In this document: positions 34,560-42,429 of the stretch, piece by piece | Position numbering within the stretch: the stretch's first letter is position 1 | Layout: each line of letters starts with the position of its first letter | Source of the DNA: Acidobacteriota bacterium | GTDB lineage: Bacteria > Acidobacteriota > Blastocatellia > Pyrinomonadales > Pyrinomonadaceae | Length of the DNA: 64,000 nucleotides | Assembly: GCA_020199775.1 (NCBI GenBank) | Contig: JAIVJZ010000040.1 | Coordinates: 868,001 to 932,000, forward strand | Direction of reading: 5' to 3' | Notes under the pieces: model-generated | What the model saw: only the letters and a program-made list of their open reading frames with translations | What the model was told of the DNA's origin: nothing | Database searches by the model: none | Position numbers and translations under genes: made by a program

Positions 34560-35792
34560 ATGCACGAAACTACAAGGGGACAGAGCGATACGGACGAGAT
34601 CAGGCGCAAGGCCGGACGACTACTGTTCGTCGGCCTGCCGGGGACGCGTCTGGACAAACGCCTGCGCGAGATGTTGCGCGAGATACAGCCGGGCGGCGTG
34701 ATCCTGTTCGGGCGCAACGTCGAGTCGGCGGAGCAGGTCGCGCTCCTGAACGCGCAGATTCGCGACGCGCTCGGCGGGCGCGTCATCATCGGGGTGGATC
34801 AGGAGGGCGGGCTCGTGGATCGCTTCCGCGACATCTGCGAGCCGATGCCCTCGGCCAAAGCCGTGCGGCTCGCCGGTCGCACGGAACTCGCGCGCAAGTT
34901 CGGCGAACTCTCGGCGCGCGCTCTGCGCCTGCTCGGCTTCAACATGAACTTCGCGCCCGTCCTCGATCTCCACGGCGGCAACGAGGAGAACGGGTTGCGC
35001 GGCCGCACGTTCGGCGAGACGCCGGAGGAAGTCGCGCGGCTCGCGGGCGCGTACCTCGACGGCTTGCAGGTGCACAAGATCGTCGGCTGCGGCAAACACT
35101 TTCCCGGCCTCGGCGGTTCGCAAGTTGACTCGCACAGACGCCTCCCCGTCGTCACGCATTCGTGGCCCGAGATTCTGGAACACGACCTCGTGCCCTTCCT
35201 CGATCTGATGTTCCACCGCCCCGGCGAGCGGCTTCATTCGGTGATGGTGAGCCACGCCGCGTTCCCCGAAGTGTCGGAATTTTTGCAGGCGTGGTTTCGC
35301 CGCACGGCGGAATTGCCGTCGCTCGAAGACTTCGCGCAAGTCCCGGCGACGATCAGCAACAACGTCGTCATGCGGATGCTGCGCACCGCCTTCAAGTACG
35401 ACGGCCTCGTCATCACGGACGACATGGAGATGGGCGCGGTCGTGCAGACGCTCTCGGTGGCCGAGGCGAGTTTGCGCGCCATCGAGGCGGGGTCGGACAT
35501 GATCCTCATCTGCGAGCAGGAGGCGAACTTCAAGGCCGCGCGCGATCTCATTTGCCGCGCGGTCGCGGAGGGGCGCATCAACGTCGAAGTCTTGGACAAG
35601 GCGAACCGGCGCATAGATCGCGTGCTCGACATCGCGGGCGGCTACGAACATTTCGACGCGGACGAATTTCGCGCCGTCTCGCACCAGTTCGCCGAACTCA
35701 AACGCGCCCTTCAAGCCGCCGAGAACGACGAAGAATACGCCCCCACCTACGGCACGCACGAAGACTTCGAACGCCGCTCCTCGAATTTCTAA
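34560..35792 (+). CDS. nagZ: Glycoside hydrolase family 3, NagZ-like beta-N-acetylhexosaminidase
   Basis: A 410-residue GH3 enzyme. The catalytic nucleophile lies in VITDDMEMGA. VIIGVDQEGGLVDRF and the KHFPGLGGSQVDSH motif (which holds the His/Asp dyad of NagZ enzymes) identify the beta-N-acetylglucosaminidase branch used in peptidoglycan recycling. No signal peptide is seen, which agrees with a cytosolic NagZ. The C-terminal 40 residues are charged and extend beyond the catalytic domain. The ATG at 34560 has a purine-rich AAAGGAAAA some 15 bases upstream. HR4 follows 7 bp after the stop codon. Confidence 0.88.
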   Translation: MHETTRGQSDTDEIRRKAGRLLFVGLPGTRLDKRLREMLREIQPGGVILFGRNVESAEQVALLNAQIRDALGGRVIIGVDQEGGLVDRFRDICEPMPSAKAVRLAGRTELARKFGELSARALRLLGFNMNFAPVLDLHGGNEENGLRGRTFGETPEEVARLAGAYLDGLQVHKIVGCGKHFPGLGGSQVDSHRRLPVVTHSWPEILEHDLVPFLDLMFHRPGERLHSVMVSHAAFPEVSEFLQAWFRRTAELPSLEDFAQVPATISNNVVMRMLRTAFKYDGLVITDDMEMGAVVQTLSVAEASLRAIEAGSDMILICEQEANFKAARDLICRAVAEGRINVEVLDKANRRIDRVLDIAGGYEHFDADEFRAVSHQFAELKRALQAAENDEEYAPTYGTHEDFERRSSNF

Positions 35793-35799
35793 GACGGAC

Positions 35800-35887
35800 A
35801 AAAGCCGTGAATCGTCAATCGTCAATCGTGAATAGAAGAAAGCGGTTTTCTCTATTCACGATTGACGATTCACGATTGACGGCTTTT
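35800..35887. repeat. Heptamer inverted-repeat element HR4
   Basis: The arms are built from ATCGTCA/ATCGTGA units; left and right pair over 37 bp with two mismatches, around an AGAAGAAAGCGG apex. The outer bases AAAAGCC...GGCTTTT also give a T-tract, so it may double as a terminator for nagZ. Confidence 0.9.
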
Positions 35888-35994
35888 ACAGCTTTCCTAT
35901 TGACTCCGCGCGCGAATTGGAATAGAAGCACCGTGCATTGACTTCCGAACTCTCTCCCGGCTCTACAAATTCGCTGATCGAAGGAGTCTGTCTA

Positions 35995-36984
35995 ATGAAA
36001 AGATTTCCGGCGGGGACGACGCTTCTGGCCGTCGCCCTCTCGTCACTCATTCTCGGCGCGTCTGGCTGCACGGCCGCGACCAACATTAACAGCCCGGCCA
36101 CAACTAACGGCAACCTGTCCGCGCCCGCCAACGCCAATCTATCAACCACCGGCGGGGCAACCGCCGACGAGATAACAGCCAAAGAGAAACAGCTTTGGGA
36201 CGCGCTGAAAAATAGAGATTACGAAGCGTTTGGAAAAATGCTGTCAAGCGATAGCGTCTACATCTCAAGCGACGTGGTGGGCGGCAAAGACGAGACGGTT
36301 AACGGCGTGAAAAATTTTGCCCCGACCGAAGTTGAACTCTCCGACTGGAAGACCGTCGTGCTTGACGCAGACGCGGCGGTCGTAACTTATACGGTTGACG
36401 CCAGGGGAACGTCCGGCGGCCAGCCGATCCCGCCCGGCGCGTTGCGCGCCAGTACCGCCTGGGTCAAACGCGGCGGGGAATGGCTGGCGGTCTATCATCA
36501 GGATTGCCCGGTCGAAGAACGTCCGGCCAATCCTCCGACGGCGGAGACTTCCAAACCGGCGGGCAGCGCGGCCAACGCAAACACGGCCGCTCCGGCGTCG
36601 TCGGCTACCGGCAGCGGCGGCGCGGCCGACGATCCGATTGCCAAAGAGAAACAGCTTTGGGACGCGCTCAAGCGGAAGGATTGGGACACCTTCGCGGCCG
36701 GTCTGGCAGAAGATCAGATCGAGGTCGAGCCGACGGGCGTCTACGACAAAGCGGGAACTTTGGCTGCGGTCAAGACAGTCGATTTCACCAAGATGACGTT
36801 GAGCGATTTCAAAGCGACGAAGTTTGACGCCGATGCGTCGCTCGTGACTTACACGGTCAAAGGGCCGGGGCCGGACGGCAAACCTATGGTCGAGCGTGCC
36901 AGTTCGATCTGGGTCAATCGCGGCGGGAAGTGGCTGGCGGTCTTCCACCACGGCACTCCCGTGACGCCAAGTCCTTCGAAGTAA
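35995..36984 (+). CDS. Lipoprotein with two NTF2-like (DUF4440/SnoaL) domains
   Basis: A 329-residue protein. A lipoprotein signal with lipobox LGASGC (Cys about residue 24) is followed by an Asn/Ala/Thr linker. Two homologous NTF2-like domains then begin almost identically with KEKQLWDALK (about 63 and 222) and end with RASTAWVKRGGEWLAVYHQD and RASSIWVNRGGKWLAVFHHG. A second low-complexity linker separates them. It is probably anchored to a membrane face in the periplasm. The function is unknown; a tandem copy of a dimeric fold can form an intramolecular pair. Start ATG 35995 is preceded by AAGGAG at 35981-35986. A hairpin follows at 36996. Confidence 0.85.
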   Translation: MKRFPAGTTLLAVALSSLILGASGCTAATNINSPATTNGNLSAPANANLSTTGGATADEITAKEKQLWDALKNRDYEAFGKMLSSDSVYISSDVVGGKDETVNGVKNFAPTEVELSDWKTVVLDADAAVVTYTVDARGTSGGQPIPPGALRASTAWVKRGGEWLAVYHQDCPVEERPANPPTAETSKPAGSAANANTAAPASSATGSGGAADDPIAKEKQLWDALKRKDWDTFAAGLAEDQIEVEPTGVYDKAGTLAAVKTVDFTKMTLSDFKATKFDADASLVTYTVKGPGPDGKPMVERASSIWVNRGGKWLAVFHHGTPVTPSPSK

Positions 36985-36995
36985 GGCAAAGATGT

Positions 36996-37023
36996 AGGGG
37001 CAGCGAACTTGTCCGCTGCCCCT
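36996..37023. terminator. Stem-loop between convergent genes
   Basis: A perfect 10-bp stem (AGGGGCAGCG/CGCTGCCCCT) with an 8-base loop follows the lipoprotein gene. There is no T-tract. It may act in transcript end formation for either neighbour. Confidence 0.5.
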
Positions 37024-37050
37024 GCAATTATTCCGCCGGGTTACTCGCCG

Positions 37051-38124
37051 TTAGTTCCACACGCCGGGAATCGCCGCCGCGCACGCGGGGCATTGCCCGT
37101 CTCGCGTCACTTTCATCCGTTTGATGATGTAGCCGTAGCGTTCGATCAACAGTTCGTCGCACGCCGGACAGTAAGTGTTTTCCCAACGCCCGACACGCCC
37201 GGGCAAGTTTCCCGCGTAGACGAAACGCAAGCCCGCCGCGCGCCCCGTCTCGCAGGCGCGGACGAGTTGTTCGGCCGTCGTGTTGGCATTGTCCTGCATG
37301 CGGTAGTCCTGATGAAAAGCCGTGACGTGCCAGGGGATGTCCGGCGACACGCCCGCGATGAAATCGGCCGCGCGTTTGATCTCGTCCTCCGAATCGTTGA
37401 AGCCGGGGATGAGGAGCGTCACGATCTCAGACCAGAAACCGCGCTCTTTGACCATCTGGACGGTCTCCAGAATGTTGTCCACCACGCCGCCGAGTTGCCG
37501 GTAGTTGCGGTCGTTCATGGACTTCAAATCGATCTTGTAGCAGTCCGTCCACGGCCGCAGGTAGTCCAACACCTGCGGCGTCGCGTTGCCGTTCGAGATG
37601 AACGCCGTCTTGAACCCTGCGGGCTTCGCACGCCGGAAAACTTCCACCGCCCACTCCGCCGTAATCAACGGCTCGTTATAACTCGACCCCACCAACGAAG
37701 CCCCGTAAGCCTTCGCCAGCGCGACCAGACGATCCGCCGAGACGACCTGCGGCTCGGTGCCCGCCGCGTCGTCGCGCAGGGCTTGAGACGTGAGCCAGTT
37801 CTGGCAGTAGCCGCAGTGCAGGTCGCATCCGAGCATGCCGAAGGTGAGCGTGTCCGAGCCGGGCAGGGCGTGGAAGAAGGGCTTCTTCTCCGTCGGGTCG
37901 CAGGCGAGCGCGGCGACGTAGTTGGCCGGGGCGAGCAGAAGCCCGCCTTCGTTGAAGCGCACCTTGCAGATGCCGCGTTTGCCTTCGCGAATCAGGCAGC
38001 GGTGGCCGCAGGCGTAGCAGCGCAGATCGTTGTTCTCTAAATGTTCGGTCAACTCCGGCGCGGCTTCGGCCGTCAATTCGTCCAACACCCCGGCGAGCGA
38101 AGTTGATTTCTTACCAAGTGGCAT
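37051..38124 (-). CDS. amrS: AmmeMemoRadiSam system radical SAM enzyme
   Basis: A 357-residue radical-SAM protein of the AmrS family, usually found with AMMECR1 and Memo homologues. The SAM cluster motif is Cys100, Cys104, Cys107 (LGCDLHCGYCQNW). An N-terminal Cys-rich pocket (Cys36, Cys39, Cys43, Cys53) and a C-terminal zinc-ribbon-like pair (CPACDEL, CPACAAA) add further metal sites. SYNEPLITAEWAVEVFRRAK and LLIPGFNDSEDEIKRAADFI are family landmarks. The biochemical reaction is unknown in general. The usual partner genes are absent from this window, so this is an orphan member or part of a scattered system. Confidence 0.88.
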   Translation of the reverse strand: MPLGKKSTSLAGVLDELTAEAAPELTEHLENNDLRCYACGHRCLIREGKRGICKVRFNEGGLLLAPANYVAALACDPTEKKPFFHALPGSDTLTFGMLGCDLHCGYCQNWLTSQALRDDAAGTEPQVVSADRLVALAKAYGASLVGSSYNEPLITAEWAVEVFRRAKPAGFKTAFISNGNATPQVLDYLRPWTDCYKIDLKSMNDRNYRQLGGVVDNILETVQMVKERGFWSEIVTLLIPGFNDSEDEIKRAADFIAGVSPDIPWHVTAFHQDYRMQDNANTTAEQLVRACETGRAAGLRFVYAGNLPGRVGRWENTYCPACDELLIERYGYIIKRMKVTRDGQCPACAAAIPGVWN

Positions 38125-38236
38125 GAGCCTTAAAACCTCTGATCAAAAGTCGTCTGTTAGTAGATTCTTGAGGGGCGGTTTATACTTCGTTTAGATGCAA
38201 CAAGAGCGTCAATTTATGCCTTGAAGGTGCTCCGAG

Positions 38237-38923
38237 ATGATCATCGAAACGATCACGGTCACGGCGTTTCAGCAGCAGACGCGCATACTGGGTTGTGAGC
38301 GGACGCGCCGCGCCATCTGCGTCGATCCGGGCGACGACGCCGAGCAAATCGCGGGCGCGCTTCGTAGCCACGGCCTCGACTTGCAGGCCATCGCCGTGAC
38401 GCACGCGCACATGGATCACGTCGGCGGCGTCGCGGCGTTGAAGAGTTTGTGTCCCGGCGCGGAGATCATCCTGCACGCGGCGGACGAACCGCTCTACTGG
38501 CAGTTGCCCGAACAGCCCGCGTTGCTCGGCGTGCCGCGCTCGCAGTGGCGCGCGCTCGGCTTCGACTACGCCGCGCCGCCCGCCGTTGATCGCTACTGGA
38601 CGGACGGTGAAAGCTACGAGGTGGGCGCGCTCGCGTTTCGGGTTTTGCATTGTCCGGGGCACACGCCCGGCCACGTCGTCCTGTTCGAGGCGCGCGAGCG
38701 CAAAGTGTTTGTGGGCGATTGCCTGTTCGCGGGGTCAATCGGGCGGACGGATTTGCCGGGGGGGTCTTACGAGACGTTGATGGATTCGCTCCTGAACAAG
38801 ATCATCCCGCTCGGCGACGACGTTACGGTCTACTCCGGCCACGGCCCCGACACCACCATCGAACGCGAGCGACTCACCAACCCCTTCCTCACAGGCGTCT
38901 ACACGCCGGGCAGACACTTCTGA
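38237..38923 (+). CDS. MBL-fold hydrolase (hydroxyacylglutathione hydrolase-like)
   Basis: A 228-residue metallo-beta-lactamase-fold protein. The metal-binding motif THAHMDHVGG (His56, His58, Asp60, His61) and the downstream CPGHTPGHVV (third His) and FVGDCLFAGSIGRTDLPGG (bridging Asp) are those of glyoxalase II-like thioesterases. It is likely a cytosolic hydrolase of a small thioester or similar compound; the exact substrate is unknown. The stop codon (38921-38923) shares its last base with the HR5 repeat arm. Confidence 0.9.
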   Translation: MIIETITVTAFQQQTRILGCERTRRAICVDPGDDAEQIAGALRSHGLDLQAIAVTHAHMDHVGGVAALKSLCPGAEIILHAADEPLYWQLPEQPALLGVPRSQWRALGFDYAAPPAVDRYWTDGESYEVGALAFRVLHCPGHTPGHVVLFEARERKVFVGDCLFAGSIGRTDLPGGSYETLMDSLLNKIIPLGDDVTVYSGHGPDTTIERERLTNPFLTGVYTPGRHF

Positions 38924-39020
38924 AGGGATGAGGGCGGAGGGATGAGGGATGAATGAAGAAAACACTCAAGAGATTAAGTGCTTATCTTGTTCATCCCTCA
39001 TCCCTCCGCCCTCATCCCTT
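38923..39020. repeat. Heptamer inverted-repeat element HR5
   Basis: A perfect 30-bp outer stem is built of GGGATGA and GGGCGGA units (left arm 38923-38952, right arm 38991-39020) around a 38-base apex with its own weaker pairing. It lies exactly between two convergent genes, overlapping the last base of one stop codon (38921-38923) and the first two of the other (39019-39021). Confidence 0.93.
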
Positions 39021-39216
39021 ATTTCAACTTGCTGTCTTTCAATTCGTTCCACTTGTCGCGGATATCGCCGGTAAGGTCGCTGGGGAGGGTTTCGACGGGC
39101 ACGTCGTGTTCGGCGCAGAAGGTGCGCCAGAGGAGAAAGCGCGCGTCGAATTGTCCCGTCTCGTCGGTAATCGTGTTCATCACGGCATCGTTGTCGGAGC
39201 GTTTTTTATCAGCCAC
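39019..39216 (-). CDS. Small hypothetical protein
   Basis: A 65-residue acidic, probably helical protein (MADKKRSDNDAVMNTITDET, then LLWRTFCAEHDVPVETLPSD). The start codon is GTG at 39216. I do not recognise a family, though the amino-acid pattern is that of a real protein and not of a shadow frame. The stop codon overlaps the edge of HR5. It has one Cys and no membrane segment. Confidence 0.6.
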   Translation of the reverse strand: MADKKRSDNDAVMNTITDETGQFDARFLLWRTFCAEHDVPVETLPSDLTGDIRDKWNELKDSKLK

Positions 39217-39366
39217 TGTCCGTCCCTCTCGTCCCCTGAAATTTGGCGCGCCAGCGCAGCCGCAAATACTATAACAAGTTTTTCGCGCGGAGTTGATTGG
39301 CGGCCATCGCTCTTCCCAAGGCGGCCGGGGGTTGTTCGACAGCGCTCAATCGCCGGGGCGCGGGAT

Positions 39367-40248
39367 TTAAGAAGCGGAACTTTTCAGGTATATCTCGCCG
39401 GTGGGCGCGCTGACGCCGGCCGCGGGTTCGAGCGTGACGGCGAAGACGGCGGCGGTGCGTCCTTCGGGCGGGATGATCTCGTGCATTTCGGCGTGGCCGC
39501 GCGCGTCGGGCTGGAAGACGCTGCCGGGCATCGGCGGTTTGCCTTCCGCGATGAACCAGAGTTGGTAAGCCTTGCCGGGGGGGGCGGGCGGCAGGTCGGC
39601 GGCCATCAGCATGGCGCGCCCCGTCTGCGCGTCGAAGGTCAGGCGCGCCCGCGCCCGCTCGGCCACTTTCGTGCCGGAGAGCGTGGCGGTGAGAGCTTCG
39701 GGGGCGGCGAGCAGTTCGCGGTCGGCGCGCGTGCGTGCGAGTTCCTGTTGCGTCCGGTTGACGGTTTCGGAGAGGCGCGCGAATTCGCCTTGCAAACGGG
39801 CGTTGCGCTGCCACGCGAGCGCGAGCGTGACGAGGAGCGCGGCGATGGCAAGCGAGGCGGCCAGCGAACCGAACACCAGAAGGCGGCGGCCCACTCTGAC
39901 CTCGCGCGCCTCGCGTCGCTTCTCAAATTCGCTTGAAGAACTGACGTTGGAAGTCTGCGCCGCCGCCGTAGCCGCGCCGCCGTTCGAGGTCGCGGGGCGC
40001 GCGTCTTGCGGGTGCGATTTGATGGCCGTCAGGATACGCGCGCGGAGTTCGGGCGCGGGGGCCTCTCGCGGCGGCGCGGCGGCGTAGACGAGAGAGGCCG
40101 CCGCGTCGCGCAGGGTTTCCATCTCCGCGCGGCATTCGGCGCACCCGGCGAGATGCGCGGCGAGCGCGCTCTGCTGCTGCGCGTCGCCACCGTCGAGGGC
40201 GTCGAGGGCGTCGAGCGCGAGCATCTCTTTGTAGTCTTCGTGCGTCAT
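39367..40248 (-). CDS. Anti-sigma factor, RskA-like
   Basis: A 293-residue inner-membrane protein that binds and holds back its partner sigma factor. The cytosolic N-terminus has a zinc-finger-like anti-sigma motif (His32, Cys36, Cys39 in AHLAGCAECR). One membrane helix follows near 140-160 (LVFGSLAASLAIAALLVTLA). The periplasmic C-terminal RskA domain contains PPAPPGKAYQLWFIAEGKPP and the closing TAAVFAVTLEPAAGVSAPTG. It lies 23 bp downstream of the sigma-factor gene in the same direction, the normal arrangement for SigK/RskA pairs, in which proteolysis of the anti-sigma releases the sigma. Confidence 0.88.
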   Translation of the reverse strand: MTHEDYKEMLALDALDALDGGDAQQQSALAAHLAGCAECRAEMETLRDAAASLVYAAAPPREAPAPELRARILTAIKSHPQDARPATSNGGAATAAAQTSNVSSSSEFEKRREAREVRVGRRLLVFGSLAASLAIAALLVTLALAWQRNARLQGEFARLSETVNRTQQELARTRADRELLAAPEALTATLSGTKVAERARARLTFDAQTGRAMLMAADLPPAPPGKAYQLWFIAEGKPPMPGSVFQPDARGHAEMHEIIPPEGRTAAVFAVTLEPAAGVSAPTGEIYLKSSAS

Positions 40249-40271
40249 CTAAAACTTGGATGCGGCGGACG

Positions 40272-40862
40272 TTAAAAATTCAAGCCTGCCCCTCTCCCCA
40301 TCTTCCCGCCTAACAGATCGCGCAGCTTGCTCATGCCGCTGCGCATCCGCGTCTTGACCGTGCCGAGCGGCTGGCCGAGCCGCTCGGCGATTTCCGCTTG
40401 GGTCAGTCCTTCAAAATACGCGAGCAACAGGGCGCGGCGTTGCTCTTCGGGAATCTCCGCGAGCGCGGCGCGCACGATCTCGCGCTGCTCGCCGTGGTAG
40501 ACATCTTCGACGGCGTCGCCCACGCCGCTGTCGGGCGCGTCGCGCAAGGCCGTGTCATCGGCGCGCTGGCGCGATTGCAGCGAGCGCAGGCGGTCGATGG
40601 CGCGCGAGCGCGCAAGCGTCACCATCCACGTAAAGGCGCGCCCGCGCGTCTCGTCGAAATTGGCGGCGCGCTGCCAGATTTGGAGGAAGACTTCCTGTAA
40701 AACGTCTTCCGCCTCGACGCGGCTGTGTAATATACGGAGCAGAAGACCTAAGAGGATGGAGTTGTAACGGTCGTAGAGCGCGGCCAGCGCGGATTCATCC
40801 CCGCGCGCGATGGCGTGGAGGAGTTCCGTGTCGGGAGACGTTTGCGGGGCGGCTTCGGCCAT
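40272..40862 (-). CDS. ECF RNA polymerase sigma factor (SigK-like)
   Basis: A 196-residue extracytoplasmic-function sigma factor. Region 2 is seen in SRVEAEDVLQEVFLQIWQRA and GRAFTWMVTLARSRAIDRLR. Region 4, with its helix-turn-helix, is in EEQRRALLLAYFEGLTQAEI and ERLGQPLGTVKTRMRSGMSK. The length and motifs match the SigK/ECF19 type. It is followed by its anti-sigma factor. The promoter it controls cannot be identified here. HR6 separates it from the aldolase gene upstream on the same strand. Confidence 0.92.
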   Translation of the reverse strand: MAEAAPQTSPDTELLHAIARGDESALAALYDRYNSILLGLLLRILHSRVEAEDVLQEVFLQIWQRAANFDETRGRAFTWMVTLARSRAIDRLRSLQSRQRADDTALRDAPDSGVGDAVEDVYHGEQREIVRAALAEIPEEQRRALLLAYFEGLTQAEIAERLGQPLGTVKTRMRSGMSKLRDLLGGKMGRGAGLNF

Positions 40863-40879
40863 CGAGGAGGAAACAATTA

Positions 40880-40955
40880 ACGACGAAGGCGGAACGACGA
40901 ATGAAAGACAAGCGGATTGCTTTTAATTCATCGTTCGTCGTTCCGCCTTCGTCGT
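40880..40955. repeat. Heptamer inverted-repeat element HR6
   Basis: The arms ACGACGA-AGGCGGA-ACGACGA-A (40880-40901) and their exact complement (40934-40955) form a perfect 22-bp stem around a GAAAG...GCTTT apex. It ends 6 bp before the aldolase stop codon. Confidence 0.9.
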
Positions 40956-40961
40956 CCGATT

Positions 40962-42062
40962 TTAGGCGACCGTGATCTCTTCGGAGAGATACACGTCCTG
41001 AATGGCGTTCAAGAGCGCCGCGCCTTCCGCGAGAGGGCGTTGGAAAGCTTTGCGCCCGGAGATGAGCCCCATGCCGCCGCCGCGTTTGTTGATGACGGCG
41101 GTGCGCACGGCCTCCTGCAAGTCGGTCTGACCCTTCGACTCGCCGCCCGAATTGATCAGGCCGCAACGCCCCATGTAGCAGTTGGCGACTTGATAGCGCA
41201 CGAGATCGATGGGGTTGTCGGTGGTCAGTTCTTCGTAAATTTTCTTGCTCGTCTTGCCGTAGATGGAGCCTTCCATGTTGAGTGCGTTGTAGCCGCCGTT
41301 GCGCTCGGGCAGCTTCTGCTTGATGATGTCGGCCTGAATGGTGACGCCGAGGTGGTTGGCCTGTCCGGTAAGATCGGCCGCCGTGTGCATGTCGCCGCCG
41401 CCGGTCTTGAATTTGTTGTTGCGCAGGTAGCACCAGAGAATCGTCGCCATGCCGAGTTCGTGCGCGTAGGCGAAGGCTTCGCCGATCTCCGTGATCTGGC
41501 GGGTGGATTCTTCGGAGGCGAAATAGATGGTCGCGCCGATGCCGACCGCGCCCATGTCGTGCGCCTGATCGACCGTGCCGAAGAGAACCTGATCGAAGCG
41601 GTTCGGGTACGTCAGCAGTTCGTTGTGGTTGATCTTGACGATGAACGGAATCTTGTGGGCGTAGCGGCGCGCGACCGAGCCGAGCACGCCGAAGGTTGAA
41701 GCGACGGCGTTACAGCCGCCCTCGATGGCGAGGCGCACGATGTTGTCGGGGTCGAAGTACATCGGGTTGGGCGCGAAGCTGGAGCCGGCGGAGTGCTCGA
41801 TACCCTGATCCACGGGCAAGATCGAGAGATAGCCCGTGCCCGCCAGACGCCCGTTGTCGAAGAGCGTCTGGAGCGCACGCATGACGCGCGGGCTGCGGTC
41901 GGATGTCGACCAGACGCGATCAACGAAATCGGGGCCGGGCAGTTGCAGTTGATCTTTGGGGATGGTCTTCGAGGTGTGTTCGAGCAGCGTGCGTGCGTCT
42001 GCGCCGAGCAGTTCCTCGATTTTACCGCCGGATGAGTCCCCACGTTTGAGTTCGGTCGCCAT
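40962..42062 (-). CDS. fbaB: Fructose-bisphosphate aldolase, class I
   Basis: A 366-residue cytosolic class I (Schiff-base) aldolase of the DhnA/FbaB family, splitting fructose 1,6-bisphosphate in glycolysis and gluconeogenesis. The probable Schiff-base lysine region and barrel landmarks are seen in [37 protein letters not shown] and the C-terminal [20 protein letters not shown]. The GRKAFQRP segment supports phosphate binding. I chose ATG 42062 (MATELKRG) behind AGGAGG; a TTG three codons upstream is an alternative. It is transcribed alone in front of the sigma-factor gene, with HR6 between them. Confidence 0.92.
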   Translation of the reverse strand: MATELKRGDSSGGKIEELLGADARTLLEHTSKTIPKDQLQLPGPDFVDRVWSTSDRSPRVMRALQTLFDNGRLAGTGYLSILPVDQGIEHSAGSSFAPNPMYFDPDNIVRLAIEGGCNAVASTFGVLGSVARRYAHKIPFIVKINHNELLTYPNRFDQVLFGTVDQAHDMGAVGIGATIYFASEESTRQITEIGEAFAYAHELGMATILWCYLRNNKFKTGGGDMHTAADLTGQANHLGVTIQADIIKQKLPERNGGYNALNMEGSIYGKTSKKIYEELTTDNPIDLVRYQVANCYMGRCGLINSGGESKGQTDLQEAVRTAVINKRGGGMGLISGRKAFQRPLAEGAALLNAIQDVYLSEEITVA

Positions 42063-42429
42063 AAACTCCAATCCTCCTAGCGAAATATAAGCGCGCTAAA
42101 TTCTGCCGGATAGTGCGGGCAAAGAGGCATAAATTATAGCACAGACGCGAGCGGCCTCCGCGAATCCACCCGCCGCGCCAAACCGTCCGCACGCCCGTCC
42201 GGCCTGCCGGGCGACGCCCGCGACTTGAATCAACCCGAAGATTTTCGCGGCGCAGCGTTACGAAATTCTGGATATTTCGCTTGTCCGCGACCAACGACTT
42301 GCGCTACTATCCCCGCGCCGACCCGAACGGCTCTCAACTGTCCTTGCATTCGTCCGAATAACTGCGTCTTCGATTTTTCGTCCGGCGCGCCGGTCGCTAC
42401 CCAATCCAACATTCGAAAGGCTCGTCCTC
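42063..42429. other. Divergent intergenic region
   Basis: About 365 bp between the aldolase and the DUF3857 gene. It contains the AGGAGG site of the aldolase (read leftwards) and an AT-rich patch near 42130. A possible rightward promoter (TTGTCC 42281 and TACTAT 42305, 18 bp apart) is also present. I see no gene or repeat in it. Confidence 0.4.
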
